Assembly: GCA_938028725.1 (NCBI GenBank)
Contig: CALIMH010000004.1
Span: 186,001 to 250,000 of the forward strand
Reading direction: 5' to 3'
Length of the DNA: 64,000 nt
From: an uncultured Anaerolineae bacterium
GTDB taxonomy: Bacteria > Chloroflexota > Anaerolineae > J036 > Brachytrichaceae
Within the stretch, counting starts at the first letter, position 1; each line of letters opens with the position of its first letter. The notes below the pieces were generated by a model. The model did not search any database. It saw only the letters and a program-made list of their open reading frames with translations, and was not told the DNA's origin. The translations under genes and the position numbers were made by a program. This document shows positions 33,677 to 43,315 of this stretch, in pieces.

Positions 33677-36604
33677 ATGACGCGAAGATTAGTCTGTTTG
33701 GATATCGAGACCACCGGCAGCGATCCGCAACAGGATGCCATTCTAGAGGTGGCTGTGGTGGTGTTTCAGGGCCCAAAAGTGATAGAGGAGTGGGGTAGCT
33801 TGGTGCGTGTGGATCGCCCCGTGCCGCCACATATCAGGCAGCTCACAGGTATCACTGACGAGGAAGTTCAACGCGAAGGTCAACCGCTCAACGATTGCTT
33901 GAACAAGTTGCAGGCGCTGATTGGGACTGATCCTATCATCGGCCACAACATCGCCTTTGACATGAGCTTTTTCGCCAGGCTGTCACCTCCGCCGGCGTTT
34001 GTCAAAAATTCGACGCTGGACACCTTTGAGCTGGCCTCTGTCCTTGTGCCTCACGCTGGGCGCTATTCGCTGGAGATGCTGTTGCATCACCTGCAATTGC
34101 AGGCCCCCGGCCGGGCGCACCGCGCCTTGAACGATGCACGCGCCACCTACCAGCTTTACAACAAGTTGTTTGAGCGCGCGCTGGCGTTGCCTGAAGAGGT
34201 GGTCGAGCAAATCGCAAAGCTCTACGACGGCCGGCAGTGGCAGATAGGGCTGTTCTGGCAGGAAGTGCGCAAGGCTCAGCAGCGGGGCACATTCAACACC
34301 AGCTTGGGCGCGGCGCTCTCCTCCGCCTTGCGCCCGGGTCGCGACGGCAAGAACTCCTTGCAACGGCGCTTTGTCCAAAGCCAGTTGGCCGGCGAGCCGC
34401 TGAAGCCAAACCAAACTTTACAACTACTGGAAACCGAACAGCTTGTCGCCATGCTTGGGCCGGACGCCCCCTTCGCCAGAAGCATGGATGGCTACGAGAT
34501 CCGCGAGCAGCAAATTGACATGATGCGCCGCGTGAGCGAGGCGTTCAACAGTCAACAAGATATGGTGCTCATCGAAGCTGGCACCGGTACCGGCAAGAGC
34601 ATGGCATATCTAGTGCCCTCGCTCGTCTGGTCCTCGCAAAACAACGCGCGCGTGGTGGTGAGCACCAACACGGTGAATTTGCAGGAGCAGCTCATCCAGA
34701 AGGACGTGCCGCTCGTCCAGCGGGCGTTGGGCTTGGATAATGTCCGCGTTGTAGTGATGAAGGGGAAGGGACATTACCTGTGTCATCTCCGGCTCACTCA
34801 AGCGCTTCGCGAGGGCCCGCGCAATGCCGAAGAGGCGCGCGTGCTGAGCAAGATTCTGATTTGGCTGCCCAGCACGCTGGAGGGCGACGGTGATGAACTG
34901 TTCTTGCCCACGCCGGCGGAACGGGACGTTTTTTATCATCTCTCCGCCGATAGCCCATCCTGCAACGCCAACACTTGCAGCGCTGCGAACTGCTTCTTCT
35001 ATCAAGCGCGCCAGCGTGCTGAGCGCGCCCATGTGGTGATCGTCAATCACGCCTTGCTGTTGGCCGATGTCGCGGTGGACAATCGCGCGCTGCCTGAGTA
35101 TCAGTATCTCGTCGTGGACGAGGCTCATCACTTGGAATCCGCCACCACCAGCGCGTTGCGCTGGCGCATCGGCCTGGGCGATATCGAACGTGAGTTGAGC
35201 GACTTAGGCGTTCGCGGCAACGACGCCGGCTTGCTTCCTGAGATCGCAGCCCAGGCGCGTCGCTCGTTGCATGGCAACCAGAGCAATGCTATCGAGGAGC
35301 GGTGCAAAAGCGCCCTGCAGAGCGCCACAGCCCTCAGCCAACATGCCAGCAAGACCTTCGAGGCGTTGGGGCAGTGTGCCCAGCAGCATGCGCCTGCCGA
35401 GCAGAACGACTACGCCCAGCGCATGCGTCTGACTGATGACCTGCGCCGGCAGTCAGAGTGGTCCAAGGTGGAGAGCGCTGCTGAGCATTTCCTCCACGCT
35501 TGCGATGCGTTGGTGCGCGAGCTGAGAAATTTGAGCCAGTTCATTACCAACAACGTTGCGCTCACGGTGCTGGGGGACTTTGAAGGAGCGCTGGCGCGAC
35601 TCAACGGTGCAGTAAAATTCTTCACAGACCTGAGCGAGCGGCTGAACCATCTGTTCTTCAATCCCTCTCCGCAGCACATCTACTGGGCTGAATTCCATGC
35701 TGCTGGCCGCAGCAAGGCGAAGCAACCCCCTCTCCCTCTCACGCTGAATATCGCGCCGCTCGAAGTGGGCAGCATGTTGCGCGAGCACCTCTGGAACAAG
35801 AAGTCGGTTGTGGTGCTGACCTCCGCCACGCTGCGAACCACTACTGCCGACGAGCAAGGCCGCAGCGCGCAGCCATCATTTCACTTCATCAAGCAGCGGC
35901 TGGGTGCTGAAGAGGCCAATGAGCTGGCGATTGACTCGCCGTTTGATTACGAGGCCAACGCGCTGCTGTACCTGGTCAGCGACATGCCGGAGCCCACTCA
36001 GCCTCACTACCAGCAGCGCCTCAATGCAGGCTTGATTGAGCTTTTCACTGCGTCGCAAGGCCGAGGCTTGGCGCTCTTCACCAGCTACAGCCAACTGCGC
36101 GCCTCGGCGCGCGCCATTGGCCCTGCCCTCGACCAGCGGGGCATTGTGACGCTGGAGCAGAGCGGCACCAGCTCGCGCAGCGCGCTGATTGACAACTTCC
36201 GCAAGCACAAGCAAGCCGTCTTGCTCGGCACGCGCAGCTTCTGGGAAGGTGTGGACATTCAGGGAGAGCAGCTCAGCGTGGTGGCGATTTGCAAGCTGCC
36301 TTTCGACGTGCCGAACGATCCCATCTTTGCGGCGCGCAGTGAGACCTTTGCCAACCCTTTTGGCGATTACTTGCTCCCGGAGGCGGTGCTGCGCTTCCGC
36401 CAAGGCTTCGGTCGGCTGATCCGCAGCAAACGCGACCGGGGTGTGGTGGTAGTCTTCGATAGCCGCGTGCTGAACAAAAGCTATGGGGAGGCCTTTGTGC
36501 GAGCTTTGCCGCCGGTGACCGTGCGGCGCGCACCACTTGCTGAGCTGAGCCGCGCAGTGCAGGATTGGTTGCAGCGCAGCCCGGTGGTTGAAAGGGATAA
36601 TTGA
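33677..36604 (+). CDS. dinG: DinG-type helicase with N-terminal DEDDh exonuclease
   Basis: 975 aa. Residues 1-170: DnaQ-like 3'-5' exonuclease with Asp9/Glu11 (LDIETTG), Asp95 (HNIAFD), His148 and Asp153. Then an XPD/DinG superfamily 2 helicase: Walker A at 302-308 (GTGTGKS), four cysteines Cys369, Cys429, Cys434, Cys439 for a 4Fe-4S cluster, DEAH 481-484, and C-terminal SFWEGVDIQGE and QGFGRLIRSKRDRG motifs. The start at 33677 has GGAG 8 nt before it; ATG 33650, overlapping the rluE stop, is the alternative. DinG resolves R-loops, G-quadruplexes or flaps. It is followed by a HerA module, suggesting a shared DNA-processing role. Confidence 0.93.
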   Translation: MTRRLVCLDIETTGSDPQQDAILEVAVVVFQGPKVIEEWGSLVRVDRPVPPHIRQLTGITDEEVQREGQPLNDCLNKLQALIGTDPIIGHNIAFDMSFFARLSPPPAFVKNSTLDTFELASVLVPHAGRYSLEMLLHHLQLQAPGRAHRALNDARATYQLYNKLFERALALPEEVVEQIAKLYDGRQWQIGLFWQEVRKAQQRGTFNTSLGAALSSALRPGRDGKNSLQRRFVQSQLAGEPLKPNQTLQLLETEQLVAMLGPDAPFARSMDGYEIREQQIDMMRRVSEAFNSQQDMVLIEAGTGTGKSMAYLVPSLVWSSQNNARVVVSTNTVNLQEQLIQKDVPLVQRALGLDNVRVVVMKGKGHYLCHLRLTQALREGPRNAEEARVLSKILIWLPSTLEGDGDELFLPTPAERDVFYHLSADSPSCNANTCSAANCFFYQARQRAERAHVVIVNHALLLADVAVDNRALPEYQYLVVDEAHHLESATTSALRWRIGLGDIERELSDLGVRGNDAGLLPEIAAQARRSLHGNQSNAIEERCKSALQSATALSQHASKTFEALGQCAQQHAPAEQNDYAQRMRLTDDLRRQSEWSKVESAAEHFLHACDALVRELRNLSQFITNNVALTVLGDFEGALARLNGAVKFFTDLSERLNHLFFNPSPQHIYWAEFHAAGRSKAKQPPLPLTLNIAPLEVGSMLREHLWNKKSVVVLTSATLRTTTADEQGRSAQPSFHFIKQRLGAEEANELAIDSPFDYEANALLYLVSDMPEPTQPHYQQRLNAGLIELFTASQGRGLALFTSYSQLRASARAIGPALDQRGIVTLEQSGTSSRSALIDNFRKHKQAVLLGTRSFWEGVDIQGEQLSVVAICKLPFDVPNDPIFAARSETFANPFGDYLLPEAVLRFRQGFGRLIRSKRDRGVVVVFDSRVLNKSYGEAFVRALPPVTVRRAPLAELSRAVQDWLQRSPVVERDN

Positions 36605-36609
36605 AGCCA

Positions 36610-37242
36610 ATGGAAGCCACGCATGGGCAGAATGCTTCTGGCGTTGGGGAGGCGCTGAACGGCCGCGTCATTCGCTCCAGCATCGAGACGTTTGTCTTTG
36701 GCACGCGCGTGCCTGAACAAGCCACTCCGGCGTGCGGGTCACTGGTCAAGGTATCGGCCGTCAACGAAAAGGTCACCTTGATCGGCGTCATCTACGACAT
36801 CGCGGTGCAGGAAAATGCGCTCACCCGCATGATAGCCCGCGCGTCCAGCGAGGACCTGCGCGGTGAGGAAAGCGCGCTGCGCGAGCAAGCGTTTGTCGAA
36901 GGCTCTGTGTTGTGTCTAGGCTATCTTGATGCCCGGGGGCGCGCGCGCTACACCTTTCCTGCTCAGCCGCCCTGGCTTCTGGATAAAGTGCTGAATTGCG
37001 AAGATGACGAGATACGCCGCTTCACCAGCAACCCTCGCTTTCTTGTGCCAATACTGCGATCCCGCGCGATTGGGCTGTCCTACAGCAGACTCATCGTTGC
37101 CACCATTGAGCGCGCTGCGTCGTTGCACGCTGATCGGCGGGCTTTTATCGAAAGCTGCGCCGAGGAGTTGGCCCGCCAGTTGAGTGACCGTCCCGTGGAA
37201 TTGGATGACTTGCTACGTGAGCTGGAGGTGCTGTATGAGTGA
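36610..37242 (+). CDS. Small HAS-barrel-like protein encoded with HerA
   Basis: 210 aa, no confident family. The first 120 residues are beta-rich (GRVIRSSIETFVFGTRV, VTLIGVIYDIAVQ, RARYTFPAQPP), resembling the HAS barrel that starts HerA-type ATPases; the rest is helical and acidic. Sequence looks unlike NurA nuclease: I cannot find its acidic metal motifs. A TTG at 36601 would extend it by three codons and overlap dinG. It overlaps the herA start by 8 bp, so it likely binds or regulates that ATPase. Confidence 0.6.
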   Translation: MEATHGQNASGVGEALNGRVIRSSIETFVFGTRVPEQATPACGSLVKVSAVNEKVTLIGVIYDIAVQENALTRMIARASSEDLRGEESALREQAFVEGSVLCLGYLDARGRARYTFPAQPPWLLDKVLNCEDDEIRRFTSNPRFLVPILRSRAIGLSYSRLIVATIERAASLHADRRAFIESCAEELARQLSDRPVELDDLLRELEVLYE

Positions 37243-38920
37243 AGCAAAGCCCTTTCCAGAAGAGTTCTTCAACGCGAAGACGACCGCTTCGCAGACCGAG
37301 ACTTTGGGAGTGGTGATCGGCGGTTCGCTAGCTGATGGGGTCCTTGTGCGGCTTAACAGGCAAACCGTGGTGGAGGGACTACGGGTCGGTTCGTATATCG
37401 CTGCTCAGGGCCAAACTGGTCGCACTTTTTTTGGCTACATCTCTGATGTTGAGCTGAGCACCTTCAACGCTGCGCTAGTGCCCCCGGACGAATCCACGCT
37501 GCGGCGCTTTGCCTACGAAGCCAGCGCGCTCAACAAAGTGGTTCAAGTCAAACTGGAGCTGGTATCTGAGAACAACGAGCTGAGGACAGCGCGCAGCGTG
37601 CCCGCACATTTTGCTATTGTGCGCCGCTTAACGAAAGCGGAGGCTCAACGGATTTTTAGTTCTCAAGAATCGCGAAGCCATCGGTTGGGCTACCTACTGG
37701 ATGACAAGGATGTTGAAGTGCGCCTCAACCTACAACAGTTGACTGAGCGCAGCACAGGTGTGTTTGGCCGTAGCGGCACCGGCAAGACTTTCCTGACGCT
37801 CCCCTTGCTGGCCTCGATCATCCAACACCAGGTGGCCAACGTGCTGGTGTTCGATATGCACAACGACTACGGCTACAACCTGAAAGGTGATGGCAATTCC
37901 CAACGGCCCGGCTTGAAACGGCTGAGCAATATCCAAGACCGCGTTGTCGTCGTCACCCTAGACGAGCGGTCTTCGATGCGGCGCTCCTCAGGTTACGAGA
38001 TCGCCCTAAAAATTGGTCTAGACGAGATCGAGCCAGAGGACCTGGAGACGCTACGAGACGTGCTCGGTTTCAATGAGGCGCAGATCAGCACCATCCACGT
38101 GCTGCCCAAGCTTTTCAACCCTGAAAGGTGGATTTACGTGTTGGCGGGCCGAGGGACGGGGGAGGAAAAGCAGCGACTCGCGAAGCTGTTTGATAGCGGG
38201 CAGTTGGTCGAGAGCACCTTCAACGCCATCCAGCGTAAGCTCAATCGCCTGCTCAACTTTGAGTTTATCACTGAGAAAAGCACCGGCGCCGTGGACAAAG
38301 TGATCAATTACCTCAGCACAAATCGCAGCGTGGTGGTGGAGTTCGGCGAGTTTGGTCGTTGCACTGCCGCTTATGTGCTGGTGGCTAACTTGCTGACCCG
38401 GCGCATCCACGACACTTACGTGATGCTGAAGGAGGAGGCCGAAGCTCAAGGGAGTGACGACTCGCCTCATCTGGTCATCGTGGTTGAGGAAGCTCATCGG
38501 TTTCTTGACCCCAAGGTGGCGAATCTCACCACGTTCGGAACCATCGCGCGCGAGATGCGCAAATACAACGTCACGCTGCTCATCGTGGATCAGCGCCCAA
38601 GCCAGATTGACCGCGAAGTGATGAGCCAAATCGGCACACGCATCACTTTTGCGTTGAGTGACGAGCAAGACATCAACGCCGTGGTCACTGGCTTAAGAGA
38701 CTCACAACGCTTGAGGTTAATGCTGGCCTCGCTAGATAGCAAGCAGCAGGCGCTGGTGATGGGTCATGCGGTGAAAATGCCAGTGCTGGTGCGCACCCTC
38801 GACTATGACCAGAGCGTATGGCGCGCATACGCGCACTCGCTCGACCGGCTGACGCCAGAGGAACAGCTTGCGAAGAGCCTGCAGATGATACGCCCCCAGG
38901 TTGAGGCGGACTTGCTGTAG
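37235..38920 (+). CDS. HerA/DUF87-type hexameric DNA-pumping ATPase
   Basis: 561 aa. N-terminal HAS barrel (about 20-95), then a FtsK-HerA ATPase: Walker A GRSGTGKT 178-185, Walker B HLVIVVEEAHRF, sensor LLIVDQRPSQID, and a C-terminal ALVMGHAVKMPVLVR strand as in HerA. Such ATPases move along double-stranded DNA and in archaea work with the nuclease NurA in end resection; some bacterial versions drive anti-phage complexes. Here the partners are DinG (an exonuclease-helicase) and the small barrel protein, not NurA. Confidence 0.88.
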   Translation: MSEAKPFPEEFFNAKTTASQTETLGVVIGGSLADGVLVRLNRQTVVEGLRVGSYIAAQGQTGRTFFGYISDVELSTFNAALVPPDESTLRRFAYEASALNKVVQVKLELVSENNELRTARSVPAHFAIVRRLTKAEAQRIFSSQESRSHRLGYLLDDKDVEVRLNLQQLTERSTGVFGRSGTGKTFLTLPLLASIIQHQVANVLVFDMHNDYGYNLKGDGNSQRPGLKRLSNIQDRVVVVTLDERSSMRRSSGYEIALKIGLDEIEPEDLETLRDVLGFNEAQISTIHVLPKLFNPERWIYVLAGRGTGEEKQRLAKLFDSGQLVESTFNAIQRKLNRLLNFEFITEKSTGAVDKVINYLSTNRSVVVEFGEFGRCTAAYVLVANLLTRRIHDTYVMLKEEAEAQGSDDSPHLVIVVEEAHRFLDPKVANLTTFGTIAREMRKYNVTLLIVDQRPSQIDREVMSQIGTRITFALSDEQDINAVVTGLRDSQRLRLMLASLDSKQQALVMGHAVKMPVLVRTLDYDQSVWRAYAHSLDRLTPEEQLAKSLQMIRPQVEADLL

Positions 38921-38925
38921 TGACA

Positions 38926-38962
38926 AGAGGGGTCGCGCGCAGTTCAGCGGCACGACCCCTCT
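38926..38962. terminator. Shared inverted repeat between convergent herA and nuoI
   Basis: AGAGGGGTCG (38926-38935) pairs perfectly with CGACCCCTCT (38953-38962), stem of 10 bp. No T-tract on either side, so a terminator for both convergent units is likely but may be rho-assisted. Confidence 0.5.
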
Positions 38963-38982
38963 GCCTTGATAGCAGTGAGCGC

Positions 38983-39660
38983 TTACGCGCTCGCTGGTGG
39001 TTGTGTTGACGAGGGAGCGGCTGCCGGGTTGGCTGCTGCCTTTGCTTTGGCTTCAGCGGCGGCGCGCTTCTTCTCCTCCTCTGCTGCTTTCTCTGCTAAC
39101 TCGCGCTGCCAGTCAGAGGGATGGATGGCGGCGTGGTAAGTGTCCGGCTTGGTCAAGATGTGTTTGTCGTGGATGAGGCGCTTGTGCGGTTGCTCCTCCG
39201 GGTAGTAGCTCAGCTCGTAGTTGTGGTCCATCTTGATGGCATCGAAGGGGCAAAACTCGGCACAGTAGCCACAGTTCATGCAGATAGTGGTGTCAATGTA
39301 GAACTGTTTGGGCTGAGGCACGGGCCGCTTGGTGACCGGGTCCTCGGTGCGCACGATCCAGATGCACTGCGGTGGGCAGACTTTGGCGCAGATGCCGCAC
39401 GAGGTGCATTTGTCGTCGTTGGTCTGCGTGTCCTTCACCAGGAATGGAATGTAGCGGAAGTTCTCCGGCAGCGGTAAGCGCTCCTTGGGATACTCCACCG
39501 TGACCAGGCCGCGGTTTTTAGGGCTTTGTCGGCGCAAGGGGCGTGGCTGTTGCACGCCGCTTTTGTTCAAGATGTATTTCAGGTCCTCGGCGTAGGTGTC
39601 AATGAAGTGGCGCAGCGTGACGCCGAGGCCTTTCAGGATGCCAATTCCCATCAAGCTCAT
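38983..39660 (-). CDS. nuoI: NADH-quinone oxidoreductase subunit I
   Basis: 225 aa. Carries complex I clusters N6a and N6b in two ferredoxin motifs, CTSCGICAKVCPPQC and CMNCGYCAEFCPFDAI, passing electrons toward NuoB. An N-terminal amphipathic helix contacts the membrane arm. The C-terminus is a long Ala/Lys/Glu tail (about residues 185-225) not needed in typical NuoI. Good AAGGAGG site 8 nt before ATG. Last gene of the iscX-nuoB-nuoCD-nuoI run. Confidence 0.95.
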   Translation of the reverse strand: MSLMGIGILKGLGVTLRHFIDTYAEDLKYILNKSGVQQPRPLRRQSPKNRGLVTVEYPKERLPLPENFRYIPFLVKDTQTNDDKCTSCGICAKVCPPQCIWIVRTEDPVTKRPVPQPKQFYIDTTICMNCGYCAEFCPFDAIKMDHNYELSYYPEEQPHKRLIHDKHILTKPDTYHAAIHPSDWQRELAEKAAEEEKKRAAAEAKAKAAANPAAAPSSTQPPASA

Positions 39661-39680
39661 GGCGTGTCCTCCTTGCCTTT

Positions 39681-41597
39681 TCAGCGATCCACCTCGCCCA
39701 GCACAATGTCCAGCGAGCCAAGGATGACAACAGCGTCGGCCACTTTGTGGCCCACCACCATCTCTTTGAGCGAGTTCAGGTTGATGAAAGAGCTGGAGCG
39801 CACGTGGTAGCGGTAAGCGTTCTGGCCACCATCGCTGACCAAGTAGAAGCCCAGCTCACCTTTGGGTGTCTCCACGCGGCCGTAGGCTTGGCCAGCGGGC
39901 ACGCGGTGGTTATATGCCTTCTTGCCGGCTTGGATATCGCCCCAGCGTGTGTCCTCCATTTGCTTGAGGCACTGTTGGACGATGCGCAGCGACTGGCGCA
40001 TCTCCATCACGCGCACGCGGTAGCGGTCGTACACATCCGCGCCATAGAGCACGGGGATGTCAAAATCGAAGCGGTCGTAGATGCCGTAGGGGTCAACGCG
40101 GCGAATGTCGTAGGGCACGCCCGCAGCGCGGATGCAAGGGCCGGTGAGGCTGTAGTTGATGCTGCGATCGGCGGGGAGGTAGCCCACGCCGATCGTCCGA
40201 GCGCGCACGATCTCGTTATCCGTGAGCAGTGCTTCCAGCTCGTCAATCTTGCGCGGGATGCGCTCGAAGGCTAGCTCCTTGGCGTGCGCGAGTTGCGCCT
40301 CGGTCAGGTCGCGGGCGACGCCGCCGAAGCGGAAGTAGTTGCACATCAGCCGGCTGCCGGTCACCGACTCAAACAGGTCGAGGATCAGATCGCGCTCGGT
40401 GATGAAGTACAGCGCCGGGGTGTAGAACGCGCCGAGGTCGTTGAGCAAGAAGCCAATCGCCCAGAAGTGCGATTGGATGCGGGTCAGCTCTGCCATGAGC
40501 ACGCGCAGATACTCAGCGCGCTCTGTGGGCTTGATGCCCATCATCTTCTCGACGGTGAGCACGTAGCCCCACTCGTTTGCCAAGCCGCAGATGTAATCTA
40601 GGCGGTCGGTGTAGGGGATGTTGTGCAGCCAGGTGTTGCGCTCGCCGATCTTCTCGTGGTTGCGATGCAAGTAGCCTAGCGCCAGCTTGAGGTCGGTGAC
40701 TGTCTCGCCATCCAGCTTCACCACCATGCGCAGCACACCGTGAGTGGAAGGGTGCTGCGGCCCCATGTTCACGATGATTTGGTCGGTTTGCAGCTCGTCT
40801 AACGCGGTTGCGGCTCCGCCGTTGCGCTCTGCTGCCGCGGTGGCGGTGCCATTTTGCTGAGTAGTGAGCGCGCTGCCGTCGCTCTGCACGACGCGCACGC
40901 CGTGCATCATGGAGTCGTAAAGCCCGGCGTCTGGGTTGGCGACGAAGCTGAGCGGGTCGAAGCCGGGCGGGTAGTTGACGTTGTCCTCCCAGGGCACGCG
41001 CTCCTCGGCCAGCTTGTGATCGCCGCCCGGCCAGCGCGACTCAAAGGGCTTGGTGTCGCCCTCGTAGTAGGGTTCGTGCCAGTCCTTGCGCAGCGGCCAG
41101 CCGTAAAAGCCCTCCCAGAGCAGGATGCGCCGCAGATCGGGATGCCCCTCGAAGGGGATGCCGAACATGTCGTACACCTCGCGCTCCTGAAAGTCGGCGC
41201 CGGCGTATACAGCGGTGAGTGAGGGCAGCGGCTCGCTCAGGTCGTTGCCTTGCGGGCGTGGCACGCGCGCTTTGAAGGTGAGTGGCTCGCCGCCAGTGCT
41301 GCGCTGCACCTGATACACCACCTCAAAGTAACCTTCCTTGATGTAGTCCACGGCTGTGAGGTTGGTGATGCTGTCGTATTTCAGCTCATCGCGCAGGTAA
41401 CGCGCCACGTCGACCAGGCGGCGCTTGTCGTTCACCAGCACGCCGACAAATGGGGCAGGTGTGATCAGCGCTTCACCGAAGTGCTGCTGGAGTTGCTGCA
41501 TCTCCGGCGTCAGCACGGCCAACTTGGGGGCTGCTGCTTTGGCGCCATGCCCAGCAGCGGGCTTGGCAGCAGGAGGATTGGTTGGGGTCTGCGACAT
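39681..41597 (-). CDS. nuoCD: Fused NADH-quinone oxidoreductase subunit C/D
   Basis: 638 aa joining the 30-kDa NuoC domain (about 30-200, with FQEREVYDMFGIPFEGHPDLRRILL) to the 49-kDa NuoD domain (about 270-638, with MGPQHPSTHGVLRM, GYLHRNHEKI and YRYHVRSSSFINL). A variable Gln/Asn/Ala linker lies between. NuoD forms the quinone pocket with NuoB; the conserved HPSTHG and Tyr in YDIRRVDPYG are present. AAGGAG 9 nt upstream. The fusion occurs in enterobacteria too, but probably arose separately (inference). Confidence 0.95.
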   Translation of the reverse strand: MSQTPTNPPAAKPAAGHGAKAAAPKLAVLTPEMQQLQQHFGEALITPAPFVGVLVNDKRRLVDVARYLRDELKYDSITNLTAVDYIKEGYFEVVYQVQRSTGGEPLTFKARVPRPQGNDLSEPLPSLTAVYAGADFQEREVYDMFGIPFEGHPDLRRILLWEGFYGWPLRKDWHEPYYEGDTKPFESRWPGGDHKLAEERVPWEDNVNYPPGFDPLSFVANPDAGLYDSMMHGVRVVQSDGSALTTQQNGTATAAAERNGGAATALDELQTDQIIVNMGPQHPSTHGVLRMVVKLDGETVTDLKLALGYLHRNHEKIGERNTWLHNIPYTDRLDYICGLANEWGYVLTVEKMMGIKPTERAEYLRVLMAELTRIQSHFWAIGFLLNDLGAFYTPALYFITERDLILDLFESVTGSRLMCNYFRFGGVARDLTEAQLAHAKELAFERIPRKIDELEALLTDNEIVRARTIGVGYLPADRSINYSLTGPCIRAAGVPYDIRRVDPYGIYDRFDFDIPVLYGADVYDRYRVRVMEMRQSLRIVQQCLKQMEDTRWGDIQAGKKAYNHRVPAGQAYGRVETPKGELGFYLVSDGGQNAYRYHVRSSSFINLNSLKEMVVGHKVADAVVILGSLDIVLGEVDR

Positions 41598-41615
41598 GGG
41601 CTTGCTCCTTGAGAG

Positions 41616-42245
41616 TCAGGCGTTCTGTGACTCAGCTGCCTTCGCGCGAATGGCTTCGGCGCGGCGCATATCCACCAGGTCCGGCCCAAGCATGGGCACT
41701 GGGATGATGTCGTCAGTGCCGGGGCGATACCACGGCACGTTGCGCAGCGATTGTTTCTCGATCTTCTCTTGCAGCTTCAAGAAGCTGTGCAACAGCGCTT
41801 CAGGGCGCGGAGGGCAGCCGGTGATGTAGACGTCTACGGGGATGAATTTGTCAATGCCGGAGACCACGTTGTAGCCCTCTTTGAACGGGCCGCCGGCCGT
41901 GGCGCAAGCGCCCATCGCGATCACGTAGCGCGGCTCCGGCATCTGGTTATACAGGCGCACAATTTGGGGGACCATCTTCTTCGTCACTGTGCCGGAGACG
42001 ATCATGAGGTCGGCCTGGCGTGGGCTGGCGCGCATCAGCTCCCATCCAAAGCGGGCCAAGTCGTGGCGGCTGGCGGCGGTGGCGATCATCTCGATGGCGC
42101 AGCAAGCCAGGCCGAACAGCATCGGCCACACGCTGCGTTTGCGACCCCAGTTGTAGATTTTGTCCAGCGTGGTGATGAAGACATTGTTCCGAAGCTCCTC
42201 TGGCACACGCGGATCGTTTTGCAACTCAGCAGTTAGTTCTGTCAT
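41616..42245 (-). CDS. nuoB: NADH-quinone oxidoreductase subunit B
   Basis: 209 aa. Holds terminal cluster N2: Cys48-Cys49 (GLACCAIEM), Cys114 (GACATAGG) and Cys144 ([11 protein letters not shown]). ATG 42245 is chosen; AAGGAG lies 13 nt upstream, slightly far. A GTG at 42293 would add 16 codons and overlap iscX, and remains possible. nuoA, normally directly upstream of nuoB, is absent and iscX takes its place. Confidence 0.94.
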   Translation of the reverse strand: MTELTAELQNDPRVPEELRNNVFITTLDKIYNWGRKRSVWPMLFGLACCAIEMIATAASRHDLARFGWELMRASPRQADLMIVSGTVTKKMVPQIVRLYNQMPEPRYVIAMGACATAGGPFKEGYNVVSGIDKFIPVDVYITGCPPRPEALLHSFLKLQEKIEKQSLRNVPWYRPGTDDIIPVPMLGPDLVDMRRAEAIRAKAAESQNA

Positions 42246-42274
42246 AACAAAAGGTGACTCCTTCTCGAGCAGAG

Positions 42275-42484
42275 TTACTTCAGCTCGACCCACTCGGCAC
42301 GGATGCCATCGAGCAGCTCAGGCACCCCGCCGGATGTGTCGTCTGCAAAGCCGTCAAGCTGCACCACCCATTGCCGCAGTTCCGCGTCGGAAACTTGAAG
42401 TGGGTCAACGTGAGGATATGCGCGGCGCAGCAGTAGCGCAATCGCATACACATCATCCCAGTAGAGCGGATCACGCGCAGTCAC
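42275..42484 (-). CDS. iscX: IscX-like iron-sulphur assembly protein
   Basis: 69 aa, acidic, single helical domain. [32 protein letters not shown] and LDGFADD match IscX (YfhJ), which binds the cysteine desulphurase IscS and iron and tunes cluster assembly. GTG start; TATAAT lies 11 nt before it. It heads a run encoding cluster-rich complex I subunits, so it may supply or regulate clusters for them (inference). No iscS/iscU/hscAB is nearby. Confidence 0.85.
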   Translation of the reverse strand: MTARDPLYWDDVYAIALLLRRAYPHVDPLQVSDAELRQWVVQLDGFADDTSGGVPELLDGIRAEWVELK

Positions 42485-42495
42485 TCGACTTCGGG

Positions 42496-42501
42496 ATTAT
42501 A
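42496..42501 (-). promoter_or_regulatory. -10 box TATAAT for iscX-nuoB-nuoCD-nuoI
   Basis: Consensus TATAAT on the minus strand, 11 nt before the GTG at 42484 and with no Shine-Dalgarno sequence between. The only evident promoter for this run. Confidence 0.55.
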
Positions 42502-42682
42502 CAAACGTGACTGATGAGCGGCTGAGAACTGGGCCGCAAACGCCCTCGGCGCAGCGCACCGCACTGCTCCACATTGGACCTCCAAGCCTAGATGAGGGAC
42601 GCGTGAAAGCAATGTTGCTGCACCGGCAGAACGGTCTTGAATTGAAAGTGGATTTCCGAGAATCCGCAGGAGGTAAAACGTG

Positions 42683-43288
42683 ATGGCGAAGAAGATTCTC
42701 TTCCTAGTTGGTGACTACGTGGAGGACTATGAGGTGATGGTGCCTTTCCAGGCCTTGGCCGCGATGGGCTACCAAGTGCATGCCGCTTGCCCTGGCAAGC
42801 AAGCTGGTGAGTTTGTCCGCACGGCTGTACATGACTTCGAAGGTGATCAGACTTACAGCGAGAAGCGCGGCCACAACTTCAAGCTGAACAAGACGTTCGA
42901 CGAGATCAACGAGGCGGAGTACGACGGCCTGGTGATCCCCGGCGGCCGCGCGCCGGAGTACATCCGCCTGAACAAGCGGGTGTTGGAGATCACACGGCAC
43001 TTCTTCGATGCCAACAAGCCTGTCGCTGCGATTTGCCATGGCCCACTTGTCTTGGCGGCAGCCGGCGTGTTGAAGGGGCGCCACTGCACGGCCTACCCGG
43101 CCGTCGGCCCGGATATGAGCGAGGCTGGCGCGCGCTACGAGGAAATGCCAGCCGACCGCGCTGTGACCGAAGGCAACCTAGTCACCGCTCCGGCCTGGCC
43201 GGCCCATCCCGACTGGATCGCCCAGTTTGTTAAACTGCTCGGCGCACGGATCGAGATCGAACCACAACCCATTGCCGCTTTGGCGTGA
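42683..43288 (+). CDS. DJ-1/PfpI-superfamily protein
   Basis: 201 aa. Flavodoxin-like fold with the nucleophile elbow [14 protein letters not shown] (Cys-His) and an acidic partner early (VEDYEV) as in PfpI/DJ-1 proteases, glyoxalases and deglycases. Activity may be stress-related deglycation or peptidase-like; it cannot be narrowed. AGGAGGT lies 8 nt before ATG 42683 (a GTG three bases earlier is less well placed). A strong terminator follows, making a single-gene unit. Confidence 0.88.
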   Translation: MAKKILFLVGDYVEDYEVMVPFQALAAMGYQVHAACPGKQAGEFVRTAVHDFEGDQTYSEKRGHNFKLNKTFDEINEAEYDGLVIPGGRAPEYIRLNKRVLEITRHFFDANKPVAAICHGPLVLAAAGVLKGRHCTAYPAVGPDMSEAGARYEEMPADRAVTEGNLVTAPAWPAHPDWIAQFVKLLGARIEIEPQPIAALA

Positions 43289-43315
43289 GGTGCTGCGGTT
43301 GGGATAGTTGACCAG

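Noticed and set aside
36610-37242. NurA nuclease as partner of HerA
   Set aside because: The 210-aa protein lacks recognisable NurA acidic motifs and is beta-rich like a HAS barrel.
34100-38920. DinG-HerA cluster as a named anti-phage defence system
   Set aside because: No Sir2, NurA/DUF4297-type effector or other known defence partner is adjacent; calling it defence would be unsupported.
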